64,000 bases of DNA from Trogon surrucura (lineage: Eukaryota > Chordata > Aves > Trogoniformes > Trogonidae): NCBI GenBank assembly GCA_020746105.1, contig CM036626.1:16814001-16878000 (forward strand). Reading direction: 5' to 3'. A program made the translations under genes and the position numbers. This document shows positions 13,501-28,248 of the stretch, one piece after another. The notes beneath the pieces were generated by a model. That model was not told the origin of the DNA. It did not search any database and was given only the letters and a program-made list of their open reading frames with translations. Position 1 is the first letter of the stretch; the number at the start of each line of letters is the position of its first letter.

Positions 13501-16500
13501 TGCTCACATCTATATTTTTTCCTGCCTGCTCATGAACATCTTAACGCTTTTGATTCTGTTGAACGCCGTGCACATTTCTTCTCACTATTCAGACACATTT
13601 GCGAACAGGTGCTGAACAAATGCGAAGTGTTAACACATTAGCTTTCTGTCCCCTTTTTTGTCAGTGCTCAGCAATCTAGAGGACAAGGACTCAGTTTGCA
13701 GAGTGGCTTTCACATTTAAGAGAACTCACAGAAAATCTTACAAACTAATCATCAGCTCAGTCTATTTTCTGCCTAGGTCCACTGAAACCTGTTTTTTATA
13801 CTTTCAGATGCTCAAAGGCAGCAGAAATAAAGAATGTAAGAACACACTTCTGCACATTTCAGTCTCCATCTTGCACTAGATCAACCTTCATCTCAAGTTG
13901 AAAGTACATTTAAGGTACAGGTGAGAGCACAATGATAGGAAAACTCCAGAACAGCCTTAAAATTTTTTATATTCAAAGGATTCTCAGGAAGCCAGGGCAT
14001 TAGAGGAGCAGGGACTGAAGATTTTTTTAAAGCGTGAAGATCACGCTAAGTTAATTCTACACCAGACACATCAGGAAAGCCATCTGAGGGAGAAATGCAG
14101 AGAGACAGGGAGAAAGTCAGACTGTGGAGAGCAAAGCCCCTTGGGGCTCACTTGTAAAAAGCCCATAAATTCATAGCTCTTCACCTGTAAACCTATTCAG
14201 ATCCATAACTTAAGGGCTGTCAATATTTGCAGTTGAAATCCAGTTACATCTTCACATTTAAATACGAAAACCCTCCAAGGAGAGAAACATTTTATCAGTA
14301 ACAGTACCAGAGAAAGGTTCCTATCGCAGAACACCTCCTGCATACCGAAGAGGGAAGGTCTGCCAGCCAGGCACCGCGGAGGACAGAGGATGAGTCTTGA
14401 AAACTGCGGGGCTCTGGGTTACCTCTGATCAAGAGTTTGCCACAGGTGTTACTCTGCATATCCAAATTTCTTCATGGCTTAGCTTCCCCAGAAATACCAA
14501 TGCTATCCCCTCTGTTTCCACACAGGTCACAGACGTAACAGGATAGGGCTCGCTGGCAGAAGCAAGCTCTAGAACACTCCCCGCTGTGAATTTTGCTGCC
14601 TTCTGTAACGAGATACCTACAGATACCTCAGATGCCCAAACCCAGAATGTCTCTTAAAGGCCTCAAGCACTGGCCACACAACAGTTCCGTGACCATTTCT
14701 TTGTTATCTACGGGCTTTCTAGCCCAGAAGACAGCAGACAGTGCAGAGCTACTAGGCAGCCTTCACAGTTTTCAGAGATAAGTTTTCTGGAGAAGAAGTA
14801 AGGATAACCTAGGGAGTTATTAGGGTTGCACATTGCAAGCCAGCACAAGTGGTGTGGGTAGAGCTTATGGAATAATCGCCACTGAGCAGTTTATTCTCAG
14901 TTTAATACATTTTTTCAGCTGACATATTTGACAAGATCTTATTTTCACTTTCTTCACAGAAATCAAGGGGCAGTTACGCAATTAAACTCTTTGAAATCCT
15001 CAAATGAAAAAGAGGGAACTACAATTACTGTTTATAAAACATCAAACATCATAGAGATGTACTTCAAAACTACAAGGAAAATATCAAAGGAAGAGGAAGG
15101 CTTTCGGAAAGTTGCTAGCCGATTCCATCCACATCCACTTCATCTCTGTGACTAATACTAATCACTCTTTCAATGCAATATACATGCAGGCAGCATGCCT
15201 TTATCAGAAATCCTGAATAACCTCCTCTTTTTCTAATTTCTTAGCTAAGAAACATACGGAAAAGACACATTTAAAGGGAATTTTTGTCTCTGTTTCATGA
15301 GCTGCCCTTTTTGATGAAGAAAGCAACTAGTACTGCGGAGAACAAACACATCTGGACAGTAGGACAGCACGATCCCAGCTCAGCACATTCTTCAATAAGC
15401 CTCAAAACCAGAAAGCTTGGTCTGCACAAAATCAACTGCATCATTTTTTTTAAAGGGTAAGAGGATGTCTGTCAATAGGAAGATGAACAGCCATGGAACC
15501 TAATATTGCAGACAACAATAAGAGAAATAAGTGAGCTTCAAGTCAGCACTGACGCTGTTTGGAAGAGGAAAGCACTCGAAAAAGCTCAGTGCCAGTTCAT
15601 CATCTATTCCACCTTCATTTCATGCTGGCTGTTGCTTACAAACATAAAAACACATTGAAGCACACACCAAGAGGCAAATATTCTTAGAAAAACACATATA
15701 TGAAAGGTAATAACATTTGCTATTTTTCACATTTTTTTTACCAAATATATTTATAGAGAATCCCTCCAGCTCATCAGGTGTTTGGGGGGGACAATGGGGA
15801 AAAGGGGTGTTTCTAAAGGTAACACCTCAAGAGAAGCAGCTAAAAGTCACTTGGAAGGTAAAATTAACATATCATCTTCTAGGCTGAGAATTTCAGCAGA
15901 GCTTTTCCCTACTATCATTCCATCACATCAGCCACTGGATTTTTTTCATAAGAATTTCACATTCATGTCAAGGTCCTGATTTAGATGTTCTCCTTCCTCA
16001 AGGATATACAATATATTTTTTTTCTCATAAATTGTCTGTGCATATACAATCCAGACCAGTTTCACTTGTAATGTTTTACCTCTTCACTTGTTGGCAGTAA
16101 GGGCCAGTTCAACTGCTCTATGAATAAACAGACAAGAAACACCTACCCATAATCACCTGCCCATGACAACAGGCAAAGTAAGATGCTGCACACACACACC
16201 CCAAAAGAAAAGGGAGCAAGGAATCCACTTTGCTTCTCATTACTCTCGCATTCCTCAAATACGTAGCGGTATTGCGATTACAGAGCTCGCTTCTGTGACA
16301 AAGCAAGCCAGCAAAGATACAGCGACCTCCCAGACGGAGGAATTGAGCTTGATGCTCACCCAGTGAGCAGGATTCCAACCAAAGAGTTTCCTTCAGCCCA
16401 GACAGGTGCAGCCTTTCTTCCAGGCGAGACATTTGTGTTTCATCGGTTGTGGAAGCCAGTAGCATGGCACGTGCAAAATCACCATCAGCATTTTAACTGG

Positions 16501-16749
16501 ATAACCAGGGAACCAGAACTGAACCACTTGAACGTATTTTTAGGCAAGAAGTGACAACCTGAGGAAAACAACTCTCAAAACGAGCAACCAATTTGAGAGG
16601 AACCCTAGGGGTACAGTAGATCTAGACGTGTATGTGAAAAAAAGGTGGGTGACCTCAAGCCCTGATAATGAGACCCAAAAGCTAATGAAATCAAAAGCAT
16701 AACCTTTCAGTGCAGGTGGAGGAACATGCTGACACAGCTGGAGTGAATC

Positions 16750-16940
16750 ATGTAATACAGTGAATTCTTTGGTGAGTGTCAGAGGTCACATCCATATGGA
16801 GATTAAAGTCCCCTGGAATAAGTAGCATAGGTGACCTTAGATCAGACACAAGCACTGAGACTTCTCCAAGGAACAAAGCATTAAATCTGAGTGGTCGATA
16901 AATCAAAACAGCTGAGACCAAAGTAGGTGCTGTAAATAGG
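16750..16940 (-). mobile_element. Relic of a non-CR1 LINE (L2/CR1 superfamily) endonuclease domain
   Basis: A 121-residue minus-strand frame (16748-17113) contains TLVSAVLIYRPLRFNALFLG, then EVSVLVSDLRSPMLLIPGDF, then NLHMDVTSDT. This follows the apurinic-endonuclease domain of L2-like LINE proteins: a 'LIYRPP.fn..FL.EL..L' strand and helix, then the catalytic 'LLGDFN.H.D' motif (GDFNLHMD at about 16792-16813). The first 60 residues of the frame do not look like LINE protein, and nothing further 3' was recognised, so only this domain piece survives. It is an old fragment in the large TAFA4 intron. Confidence 0.6.
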
Positions 16941-19900
16941 GGAGGGAGGAGGGAAAGTTGCTGCAAATAAAAATAAAGGTGGGTGAAGAGTGACCGAGAA
17001 GCAAAAATAAGTGAAAACATCAGCCTCTCTACCTGCTGGGGTGCTACACTGAAGTTAATCAATAAGGACTGCATTTCATCCGGGCAGCCATATTCATCCT
17101 GCTTCAAGCACACTTATCACTTGTACAAATGAAACCTAAGAGCATAAAACTTCATGAAGTACCTCGGAGTAAAGGGATGCTAATCATTTCCTGCAGGAAG
17201 CTTTCTACTGTGTGGTTCTTTAGGTGAGGCAGACAAGAAAATACAAGGGAAAGATTTGGTTTTCCATCATAACTTGTAGCAAATGAGCAACACTGTGCTC
17301 TGTAATATGGAAGTATTTCCCACATGTCCCATTAACATTCACTCTCGCTATTACAAGCAGACCACTTTTTCTTTCTCTCCTTTGTTCCTTCCTTCACAAA
17401 TTTATCATGAAAGAAAGAGGAAAAGAACGGAACTAGTTCCCTAGAGAGATTTCCGCTTGCCTGAAGAAAGCAGGTGCACACACACATCCATGCAGGCCAG
17501 GCTTATGGTTATGCACTGGTTTGTAAGCAAAAATTAAATTTCCTGCCCCAATTGTGACGGCTGACGAACAGGGTCGCTCTTGCTGTAGGAAAGCAAAAAT
17601 AGCATACCTAGGACCTCAGGCTGGGAAGGGCTGTCCCATTCACATCCGTAGCCAGCTCTTCATCGATGGCAGAAGCCATCCTGCCCAAGATGTCACCAAT
17701 GCAGCCCTGGCAGGTGCCGGGGCTCGGGAAAGCTCACTGGCCCCAGCACCTTCCTCACGTCTGCAGCCACTCACCACACCCAGACTCAGCACTGTACTTG
17801 GCCAACTTAGCACTTCACATCCATGGCATGGCAAAAGTTTCTTTAATATTATCAGACACTTCAAGAAAGCAAAAATAATAAAAAAATACTCGTTTAGGCA
17901 ATATGAAATAGCTATTGTCATCTAAGTCATTAGGCTCTGCTGATTAAGTAAATGGGAGTTGCCAGAAAACAAATTAGATGTTTGGGAAAGAAGCACTGTC
18001 TTAATTTCAAGTAAAGATTGAATCTTTAAATCCAACTATAATGGATAAAATCGAGGAGTGCAACCAAACAAACCTGTACTCTAGTCTGTTTCAGTATTCG
18101 AATCAGTTAAAATCCACAGGGTGTAAAGAACTTCTGCTTCTCTGGTTTTTATTTTTTAAATCCAAAGCTGTGTTTCCTTTCTTAAATGAAGTGGACTGAA
18201 CAGTAACAGGACTGTGCCTGAATCTGGCAGGTAGAGGAAGGCAAATGAATAATTATTCAGTAGCTAACCCTCATTTGAGAATCTGCTCAAGAAAAATCCA
18301 GACATAGATGTTAGCAAATGGTATAGTTTGTTAAAGTTTTTCTGGCTGGCCTGTTTGACAGTCTTAATTTAAAAGACTGACTTTGGCAATGAATCGCTCT
18401 TTCCATTAATTGCTCTGTGTTTATGGAAATCATGCAGCATTATTTGTTGCTATTAGAAGAACAGTCTTCTGAAAAAAAAAAAAAAACAACAACCAACCCA
18501 AGACCAGTAGATAAGACTGTGAATTTGAATGATACATTTCATTGCTGAAGTGAGATTAAATTTTCATGCGATAGGCAAATCAGGCAAATGGAATTTCGAG
18601 GAAAGTTACAAGCAATCACATCGTTTAATGCACTGGGCACCAGGCCATCAGCTCCTCAGCTGGTCTTTAATCCCTGGAAAAGCCCCTATGTCTTGATCAC
18701 TGATGAATTATTTTCTGAGTTTGCCTCATTTTATTTCAGGTTTTATATAGCTGTAATGGTTATCTTGGGTTTATTCTGATGGAAAGGACAAGGAAAGCAT
18801 CACAGCAGTCCAAGTGTAAGATCCAGCTGCCAGTCAAGCAATAACAGGTCATAAAACTAAATTGCACAAATGCATTTTTAATTCTGAGTGGCACGAGGAC
18901 TTTTAAATGGTTTCAGCATGTATCCAACCTGGCTGAACAACTAATTGAACTTATGCTGTTTTACCTATTATATCCGTAAGGGCAAAGCGTAAGTGAGGTT
19001 TCCAGAATGTCAACAGACTCTTTTTAGTCAGTACTATTGAATGACGTTTTGAGTTTTTTTTCTTTTACGGGGAAAAAAACCAACCCTGTAGAGTGCCCAC
19101 CATTTTGTGGTACACTGTGACAGTGAGAGACAACAATAAAATATCATCACAATCAACTAAAATGAGAATTGGAACCTGAGAACAATTTCCCCTACACCCT
19201 CATTTTAACTCCTGACCCTGACTTATACTGCCAACGACAAAATTAAAAAGGTCAGAATTCACAAGTTGTGAGGGTCTGTGCATTTCCTATTTTATACAGA
19301 TGACTCTTTTTCAAAGCTTCATCATTGATGCTGTTTTTTCTTTTCAAAGTTGCGCAGATCTCTCGAGCCTCCCAACTTTCACTTTTTAATCCTCTTTAAC
19401 TAAGAATAAAGGCGCAAATCTAAAATTTTGACGTTTCAGTTGCAGGCTGTAACCCAAGAAAATCCCAGAGAGGGGTAACTGGGAGAGCCAAATCCAGAGA
19501 CCTGTGCTCAATAACTGGGTGCACGCACAAATGGGCGCTGCCACGAAACACATCCTATGCTGGTGTTCACCTTATCTCCTCCATGTTATTTATATTAGTA
19601 ACACTATGATCTCATGCAGGAAAAGATCTTTTTGTGGTCGATGTACTGCTTGTCTTACCCAAATTTGGCGCTTTTTTTTGTTTCGTTTGGCAACTAGCAA
19701 CAATAAAGACATTTCACCCTAACTTACAAAGTGAGTTGCTACGAAAAAAGCTATACGAAACAGGAAAAAAAAAAGAGTTGTAACAGACCCTTCTCAGAAA
19801 TGGAAGAACTAGAGGTTAAGATACTTCCTTTCTCTTTCACAGATCCCCTTACAAGCACCCAAGAACCCAACCCTTCTTCCATTCTTACACAAAATGGACA

Positions 19901-22900
19901 CTCCTTGATAAAAAGTAGGTAGATTTTCCATTTTAATGAAGCCATTCAGCTTAAAGTGCAAAGCTAAAATATAACTTTTAAGTGGTACAGAAGCTACTGT
20001 ATCCTGGAACCTGCACAACAGGAACAAACTGGAGAGTAAGATCAAAAGCTCCTCTCCACACCATGTCTTAGCTGTGACAGGAAGAGACTACAGCCCTGGG
20101 AGAAAGCCCGACAGTTTAATCCTCGAATTGTACTCAAGCCTCACTGTCATCACTCAGAGGACTAAGAAGGTTCTTGACTCTTGCAGATTATTGCATTTGG
20201 GAGGGGTTTTTCTACCCTGAGATGGAAGTTCACTCCCTGATAACTGAGCACATTTATTTTGTGATGTAGTAGCTGCAATTTCCTACACCTGTATGTAGCA
20301 AGACAGTCGCTGGATTAGTTGCAGGACGCTTGCCAAAGCATATTTGGATTGCAAGCTCAAATGAGAAAGAATTGCAGGGGAAATCTCAAACTCCAAGGGC
20401 TTTCAGATGTCCAGTTCTTATGTTGGCAATGAAACCCATTTGAAATCAATGGAAATGAGATATTTAAATAGCAGGAAGACACTTGGACACCTTTCTAGAT
20501 TTTGGGGAAAAAAAAAAAAAAAATCCAGGTCAGTCAGAAAAGGGGACACACTTCATTCATTACAGAAGAGAGAGATTGCACTTTTTAGCAGGAGCACTTG
20601 TCGCAACTGGGTAAGTTTTAGAAACAAGGTAGTGAAACCATCTTTCTAAAGTATCTCAGCTAGCTTGTCAGATTTGACAAACTTTTATTCTTACCAGAAA
20701 ACAACAGGCTTCCTCACCTGGTGAATTTTCCCTTGGCCCTAATGAGACTATCAGCAAATGCAGAGATGAATTAGAATAGTCATTAAGGAGACAGAGCATA
20801 AAAAATGAGCCACAGGAAAGGTCAAAATGACGAGGGTAAGAGAAGAAGAGCACGTGCCCTCTCACAACCACTGCAGATGTGAAGGAAAGAGCCAGGGGAG
20901 AGAAGCAGATGTTCCTGTTGAAGCTGTACAAATCTGACACTGCTTTCAAGGATAATGGAGCAGCCATAGGTGGCAGGAGAGGGCAGGCCATTAACTTACA
21001 CAGGGCTGGTTAGACTCCCCCAAGAGCCATTGACTTTAAGCTCCACCATCTCCCCGCCTGAATTAGATTAAAGGTGACCTGATAGAGCTGTCATTAGTTC
21101 CACTGTCTTTCCACAAAGATGGTACTCTGATAAAAAAGGGTGTTTTTTTCCTCTTGCAGGACTCACATGTCAAAGGGGAAACTTTTAAAATGTTTAAAAT
21201 GTTTCTTCTGACCATATACTCAAAAAAAAAAAAGTCAAATCAACAGTTACACTGCTTATTTTTCTTACTGTTAAAAAATGTGATTATTTTAACTCATTAG
21301 AAAATAGTTTCCACTAGTATGGTTGGCTTTTTTTTTGATCTCAAAATGTCCATTGCCTCGCTTGCAGGATAAATTGTCAGAATGTAACTGACTTGGAAAA
21401 TCCATGGACATCGCCAAATTATATACAGTGTCCTTCTGGTACCTCCTTGAACTCAGTGTCCCACCAGAGACAGGATGGAGAGGACCAACGGGCATTGCTA
21501 GTGTTCTACAGAGCAGGAGCAGCTTCACAAAGGCAGATTTCTCTGCAAGATCCCTTGCTTTAGGGTCCCGAGAACCCAAGAAAAGGTCAATTTAATCTGT
21601 AATGAATCACAAGAGCAGGAGTCAATGACAACTGCATTAGTGCCACTGGTGATAATGAGCTATGAAGTCCACACTTGCACACTGGCTGGACAGACCCTGG
21701 AAAAAGACTTATCTTCCATGCACACAACTTCAACTCCTTTTTGACCAGCCTCCCCTTTGAACAGGAACTACTCTCCTGCCTTCCTCTGCTGACATCCCTC
21801 TGAAGCCCACACCGGAGGACTCAAGTCTGACAGCGTCATCCCTTCCCAGCAGGTAGGTCTCAGCAGCAATGAAACCAGCCAGAGTCACACTAAAAAAAAA
21901 AACAAAAACAACAGCAGAAAATCTGTCTCTTATCTAGATGTCAGAAAGGAGACAGGCAGATAGAAAACCACAGCCACAGCAATTTTTCCTAGGTGGATAT
22001 GTGCTCACTAACTACCCTGAGATCTCCAACTAATTTCACGCTAACCACCCGTCTAACAGCACTTCCAACCACTACCAAGAACAGCGACCTTGAGGTGAGA
22101 GGCTCTGTATCTCGTTACTAATCCCTTGAGGCTTCCTGTTCTCATGTGATTGCATCTGCTAATTATTTACAAGTGCCTCCTTCAAGCACAAGAAACTACA
22201 AGACTTTCTTTATAGCAACTACACACCTTTGGCGCTTGCAGACCTGACCATCTGAGATTAAACAGTAGGATTAATGTATTTGTTTCTGCACTACCACTTT
22301 CACAAAAAGAACTCAACTGTCAGCACACTGACCGTCCTGGCTAGTCCAGTTTAATTCTACCTTGGCAAACAGAACATTTAAGGAAAATAATTCACACTCT
22401 CGAACTGCCATGCCATAACTTCTTTAATGAAAAAGTCTGAATTTTGTAATGTAAAAAATACCTATATTTCTGCATTAATAAAAACCTGAGTTTTGCTTCA
22501 AAAATATTACAAAATTTTGTTGTTAGGCAACAGACAGCACATCATTCAGCATAAAAATATTGTCCAAAAATGGTTTTTCAAAAGTCTTTTCATCACTTTA
22601 TATATGATTTATTGTCTGCAAGCTTCCTGTTTAAATATTTCTAACCAAGTCATTTACTTTTTACCCATCTTCTACATGAAATAAAAGGAAATTTTAATGG
22701 AGGCCTCTGATAAATTGCTTTTGAGAAAGTAAAAATGGCAGCACAGAAGCTAAGGCAAAATTTCCTTTTATTTTTGGACAAAGGCTAAGGGAAAGGTAAA
22801 AGAAGAAATATCTGAAAAATTCTAGAACAAGTACAAAACAGTTATTGGATTTAAAACAATAAAATACAGCAAACGATATATTCCACTGTGAATCACTGGC

Positions 22901-25900
22901 TGTGATAAGGAAGGATGAATCTAGCATGAATATTTTTATTCATTCTGAAACTGGTGGCAGATGGCCCCAGGTTATCATAAATATGTACACGTTGGAAGCG
23001 GCCTTAGCTGAGAAGGTATCAGTCTTCAACAACATAACTGCAAAAGAGTTCACTTAGAAACTGAAAAGCAGGTTTCCCACTACCAAGTTCCGAGCGTTCT
23101 GTGCTCTGAGAAACTGAAAAATAATGATCTATCTTTAAACACAACAGCCCGAAACTATATAGCAAGCTAGAGCAAGGAACTGACAGTCAACACATTCGGA
23201 ATTTAATTTGGCCACGTATAAGAATATCCCTAACTCCAAATTACACAAAGTGTTGGATTTCAAGGCTCAGCACCAGAGAGAGACCTTCAGACGGAGCCTT
23301 TAAAAATACCTGACACTTCACTTAGAATATCCTACTTTTACTGAAGGAAATTTGCCATGCAAGTTCACTAAAAAAGCAGGGAAGCACCAGAACATACATC
23401 CGTTCCTAGCACTTACGGCTCCAAACGGGGCGGCTAAACGACACATTTCAGCGTCACCTTTTCCTCGGGGACTATTTTAACTCTAGCACACCCTAGGGAC
23501 AAAGACTAAATAACTGAACCATCATGATGATGTAGGTAAATGTGGCTCCCCTAAGTACGGTGACAACTCCAAGAAAGATGAACATCCACGAGAGGGTCCC
23601 TGAGCCACCTGTTCTGCACTGGTTGTGGATGGGACAACTTGAAGAAAAGTGTGATAGGGCTCACAAGGACTTCTCTGCTGTCTCTCCACAGAGGCCGCTC
23701 AGCCCATAGCACAGGGTGTTTTGATGATCCCAGCTCCAGACAACTCCCAGCAGGAAAACTTGGAGAAGTCTTCCAGCACGGTTTCCACACTGGCTGCAAC
23801 AGTCAGGCACCTGAAGGACTGAATCACTGTATTTAGTACAAATTTAGCTTTAGGTACAAGTACCTTAAATATCAGTAGCAAAAACGTCAGACCACCAACG
23901 CTCTCTTGTTAACTACAAAGGCTGCCCTTTCTCCCTCCTCTTGAAATCTGTTCAGACTGGGAGCTGGGGGGGGATTCGTTTCCAAGGTGCCTTGGCTTCA
24001 CCTTCATTCTTCAACACAGGAGGTGCTGAGAGCGCTGAATGGCCACCTGTAGGTATCGTTCACAATCAAATGAACAACGGGGTGTGTCAAAAGAAGAACC
24101 CAGCAACCCTCCTACTGAGAACTATTCCATTTTTCAGTTTGTACTCATTAAATTTTGCTAACTATTAGACATGAAATCAGACATGTTATTTGGCAACAAA
24201 CTTGACAGCCACTTTCAACGGACTAGAAAAAACAGCATCATTTATCTTTCTGCAGGAATGCAGTTTGCACTCTGAAATTAAGAGATGCAGTCTCTTGAAA
24301 ATCATAACTTGTTTTCACCTTTTTTATTTATTTAAAGTCATTGGTATTTTATCAGGAATTTTGGTAATGTATTGTTATTTTTTTTAAAAAAAAAAACAAT
24401 ACTGAAATTGGGTAAGAGGGAATAGTTTTCTATTTCTTTTAATGTTCCTGTCAGTCTAAACCAGCAGAATTCTTTTTTAATGAACTTTTTTTATGCCCAT
24501 GAAATGTCAGCAAAGTAGAGAAAAGGAAAAGTCTGTTAATCTAGACCCCATAAAGCCTGAAAATACTACACTGAAAAAAACAGACATATTTGTGCATGAA
24601 GTGTCTCGTAAAAATTGGGACCACCTTCTTCAAACGAATTTCTTACACTTGTTTCCTAAAATGAGGAGAGTAGTGTTACGATTGATCCTGATTCACTGCT
24701 TCAAGAACAGGAACATTTCAGGTGAGATCTTGATGGCATTTACTGGGATGCACAGATCCTTGTTAGATTCAACACGCTGCCAGTCCAACACGTGATACTT
24801 TGTCAGCTTTTAAGTAATTTTAAGCATTTGGGTAGAGGTGCGTTATTGGATAGTTTATGTTTCAAGGCATGTAGACATTTACGGAAGGTTACTGTGGAAA
24901 GCGGAAACATCTTTGTGGAATTCTGTAAAACAGCTTGCCCAGATACCTTTCATGCTATACAAAGCGTCCGCTTTTAATGAAACTGAACAGGGACTCCTTC
25001 TCTCAGCTGCCACCTCAGACCGTGCAAGAACACACAAAGTGCTGAATTAATATCATTAAAGAAGAGCCTGCAGCCAGGGGTGACCAGTTTCCAGCTACAG
25101 GCGGAGAGAAAACACATAGTCCAGCTGCTTTTAGCAAGCAATCACTCCTTGAGTGTAAAAGTAAACACAACGTGGCTTATGCCTTATCTTCACCAGTACT
25201 GAACCAAGACAGGCAATTAGGCAAAACGAGAATGGATTCAGTGAAACAATTTGTTATTTGTTTACTATACAGTATCATCTAATAGAGACTCCACAGAAAC
25301 AAAATCCCTTCCTGGAGGTCTTTGCTTTGCTCATAACTCATTACCCCAGAGACATGAGATATCGCTGATGCTATTTTAATCCACTAAGCTGCCTTTGCTC
25401 AGCTACGTGGCAAGTCTTATAAAACTCTGCCATGTACAAAGCAAAAGCTCCTCTCTCCTGGCAAGAAGACCTTGAACTTGAAGGTTTGAATCTATAGCAA
25501 GTCAGACTATGGCAAAATGACTAGTCATAATAACAGTGCAGGGTAATGCCTTCTATTTTCAAATTTTAGGTTTTGCTGTGCTGTATTAGTGCACATCCAG
25601 CAGCCCTTGTCACCAATAATTACTATCTCACAGCAACTACATAAAAATACTCGCCAATTAACTAATTTCATTTTGACAGTTTTGGAAACAGAAGGGGAGA
25701 AATATTGACATCTCCAAACCACAGGCAGCAGCTGACACGCATCTTCCTTCAATCTGAAGGAGCTGCTGTCAAACGAATTGCTTAAAAAGGTATTTGAGGT
25801 GGTTCTACGGAATACAGAAAGGACGAATTGCAGAGCCTACTGCAAGTATTAATTCTCAGGGTACTATTAAGATCAGTACAAATGAAAAATACTCCTTGGT

Positions 25901-28151
25901 CATAAGAAATGGCAACTTGAGAAAAGTGCTATTTATAGTTGGCCAGTATCTTAAAGGCCGCCTTTAAAAAACAAAGCAAATCTTGATTTTTTCCAGCAAT
26001 ATGCACTAAATATTTAATGAGGGATCCTGGAGCTCAGAAAGGTTTAAGACACTGTATTAGGATATTGAACTAATAAGTTCCTCCAGTAAGCCTCTAAATA
26101 CGTATAGTTAAACACTACCTAGTTTATTTTAATTATTTAACACAGAGACTGAAGGAGGTCAATGTGACCCAGCGGACTTGTTTATGTTGAAAACTATTGC
26201 TTCTCCTTACTCAAAAATCTGCATGCTGAGCTGCATCATAGCACAGAGTTACAAGGGAGCACTAAGGAACAGAGGTTTACAGCTGCTTGCTAGCGTCCAA
26301 ATGACAGCGTTTATACCAGGGCAGTGACTGCCTGAAGGCACAGGTAATAAAAAAAAAAAGCCAGCCCCATTGACTTCGCTGACATCACTGGAAAAACTAA
26401 TGCATCTTAGTTAGGCACATAGTTGAGACCGCCCTTGATGATGGGGGAGACTCCTCGTTTCCAAAATTTCATTTTAGAAATATAAAAATGCCCAGTATTT
26501 ACCATTCAGCTCACAAATCATAATTGCTATTTGTCCTTTCTCTCTTCAGACCATGGATGACACAGCACTTTGATCTTCAGCCTTGTCCTCCAGCTAAGAC
26601 AGTAGAGAAAGCAGCTTTCACTAAGCCACCAGACCCCCCAAACCACTTCAAAAACCCCAAAGGATAGTTATTAAACAAAAGGGGCAGAAATCCACTTTTG
26701 CAATCTTTCACATCCAATCAAAAAGAGAGAGGAAGAAGTAACCATTCATGGCCCCACCAGGGAATGGGAAGATCAATCCAGTTTTAAGCAATTCCAGCTA
26801 AGGCCCAGTGTATTCATCTGTACATCTCTCCCCTAAAAAGACTAAAACCAAGTCTTGAATAAATAAAAAAGGTCTTGCACTTCATTTTGAACTGAGTATC
26901 TGGTTTATCAAAAGAAATCTTGCTCAAAAACATTTGTTTTCCTTTGTCCTCAGGAACACTAGCACAAGATGCAGCTCATGTTCCTTCTCATATATGGAAT
27001 GCAAAACCCAAAGTCTCATTCACAGCGTGATGTGCCAATAAAAACCGTTATTTAGTTCTGTAACATCTCTGACTATTTCAGAGCAATGTTCAGAGTAATC
27101 ATTTTGATTCTACAAACTAGTATTTATACAACAAAGGCTGTTAAAGACTAAGGAAAAAGCCATGAAGAGCAGAAGCCATGGGACTCTTAGAGGATCAGCT
27201 GGCAAAAGAAAGGCTTTGGAGTTCACTGCGTTAGATGCATTCAGAAGGCAACAAATAATGGAATTTTTGCACACGCGTCTCCTGGAAACAAAGAATCTGC
27301 TGTGCTAGAGCAATCCTACCAGCAGGACACAGCTTGGCGTTGGTCTACCACGGCAGGTCTACGCCAGAATCCTGCGCAAAGGTACGAGAAACACGGGTAT
27401 GCCAGCTGCTCAAGGGACCAGCACCGGTGCCTCGATCCTTTGACATTCAGTCTCTCACCACCACCATCACCTTTTTTGTGCCTGTAAATGTGCATGACCA
27501 CGACTGTGCTCCGTTTCTAACTCGGGGCTCTGCCTGAGTGCAAGGTGCAGCATTTTTAACCACTTGCTGAGATTCAGGTGCTTAAATCCCACAGCCATTA
27601 AATTTCCAGCATTTAAATGAGTTGGGTTTTGCGTTTGGGGGCTTTGCACTCCAGGAGAACAAAACTTCATGAAAATTACAGATCTCACAGTAGAAACAAA
27701 CTGATTTATGAACAAAGCTCAGGTGAAATTCCAAAACTTCCAACATCAACATCATCTTCAATCACCAAAAATCTCAGTCCTGAGGAAAACAGTGGGGCAG
27801 AAACAAATAGGAAAGCTCATCCATACAAAAAAAAAGAACCTTTAAAAATAATTAGTGATTCAGATGCTTTATCTGAGAATGAACCCAGGAGGTACCAGAG
27901 TCGCTTTTACCCCCAGTCCTGAATAAAAATAGCACACTTGAGTCTTAATTTTGTTGGCTTATTTTTCGTTTTCTGCAGGATTTTCATTACTGCTTTCCTT
28001 TTAAGCTCTCCCAAGACTCAGTTATGTGCCTGGAGAGCTTTTAAAGGAAAAGACCTTACTTGCCTGGCATGTCTTTTCAGCCTCTCTTAGCCCTAATTAC
28101 AAGGTAAAGATTCAAAAGACAAATGAGTTTTATCATTGCATCCTTGGCCTT

Positions 28152-28248
28152 TTGGGGGGAAAAAAAAAAAAAAAAAAGAATAACAACAAAATCCAAAACA
28201 AGAAAACAAACAAAAAACCCCACCGACCCCCCCAAAAAAAAGTCCCAA
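28152..28248 (+). repeat. A-rich low-complexity tract
   Basis: A run of about 19 A bases is followed by AAC/AAAC-rich sequence and a C-run with further A-runs. It may be the decayed poly(A) end of a retrocopy, but no recognisable element precedes it. Confidence 0.8.
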
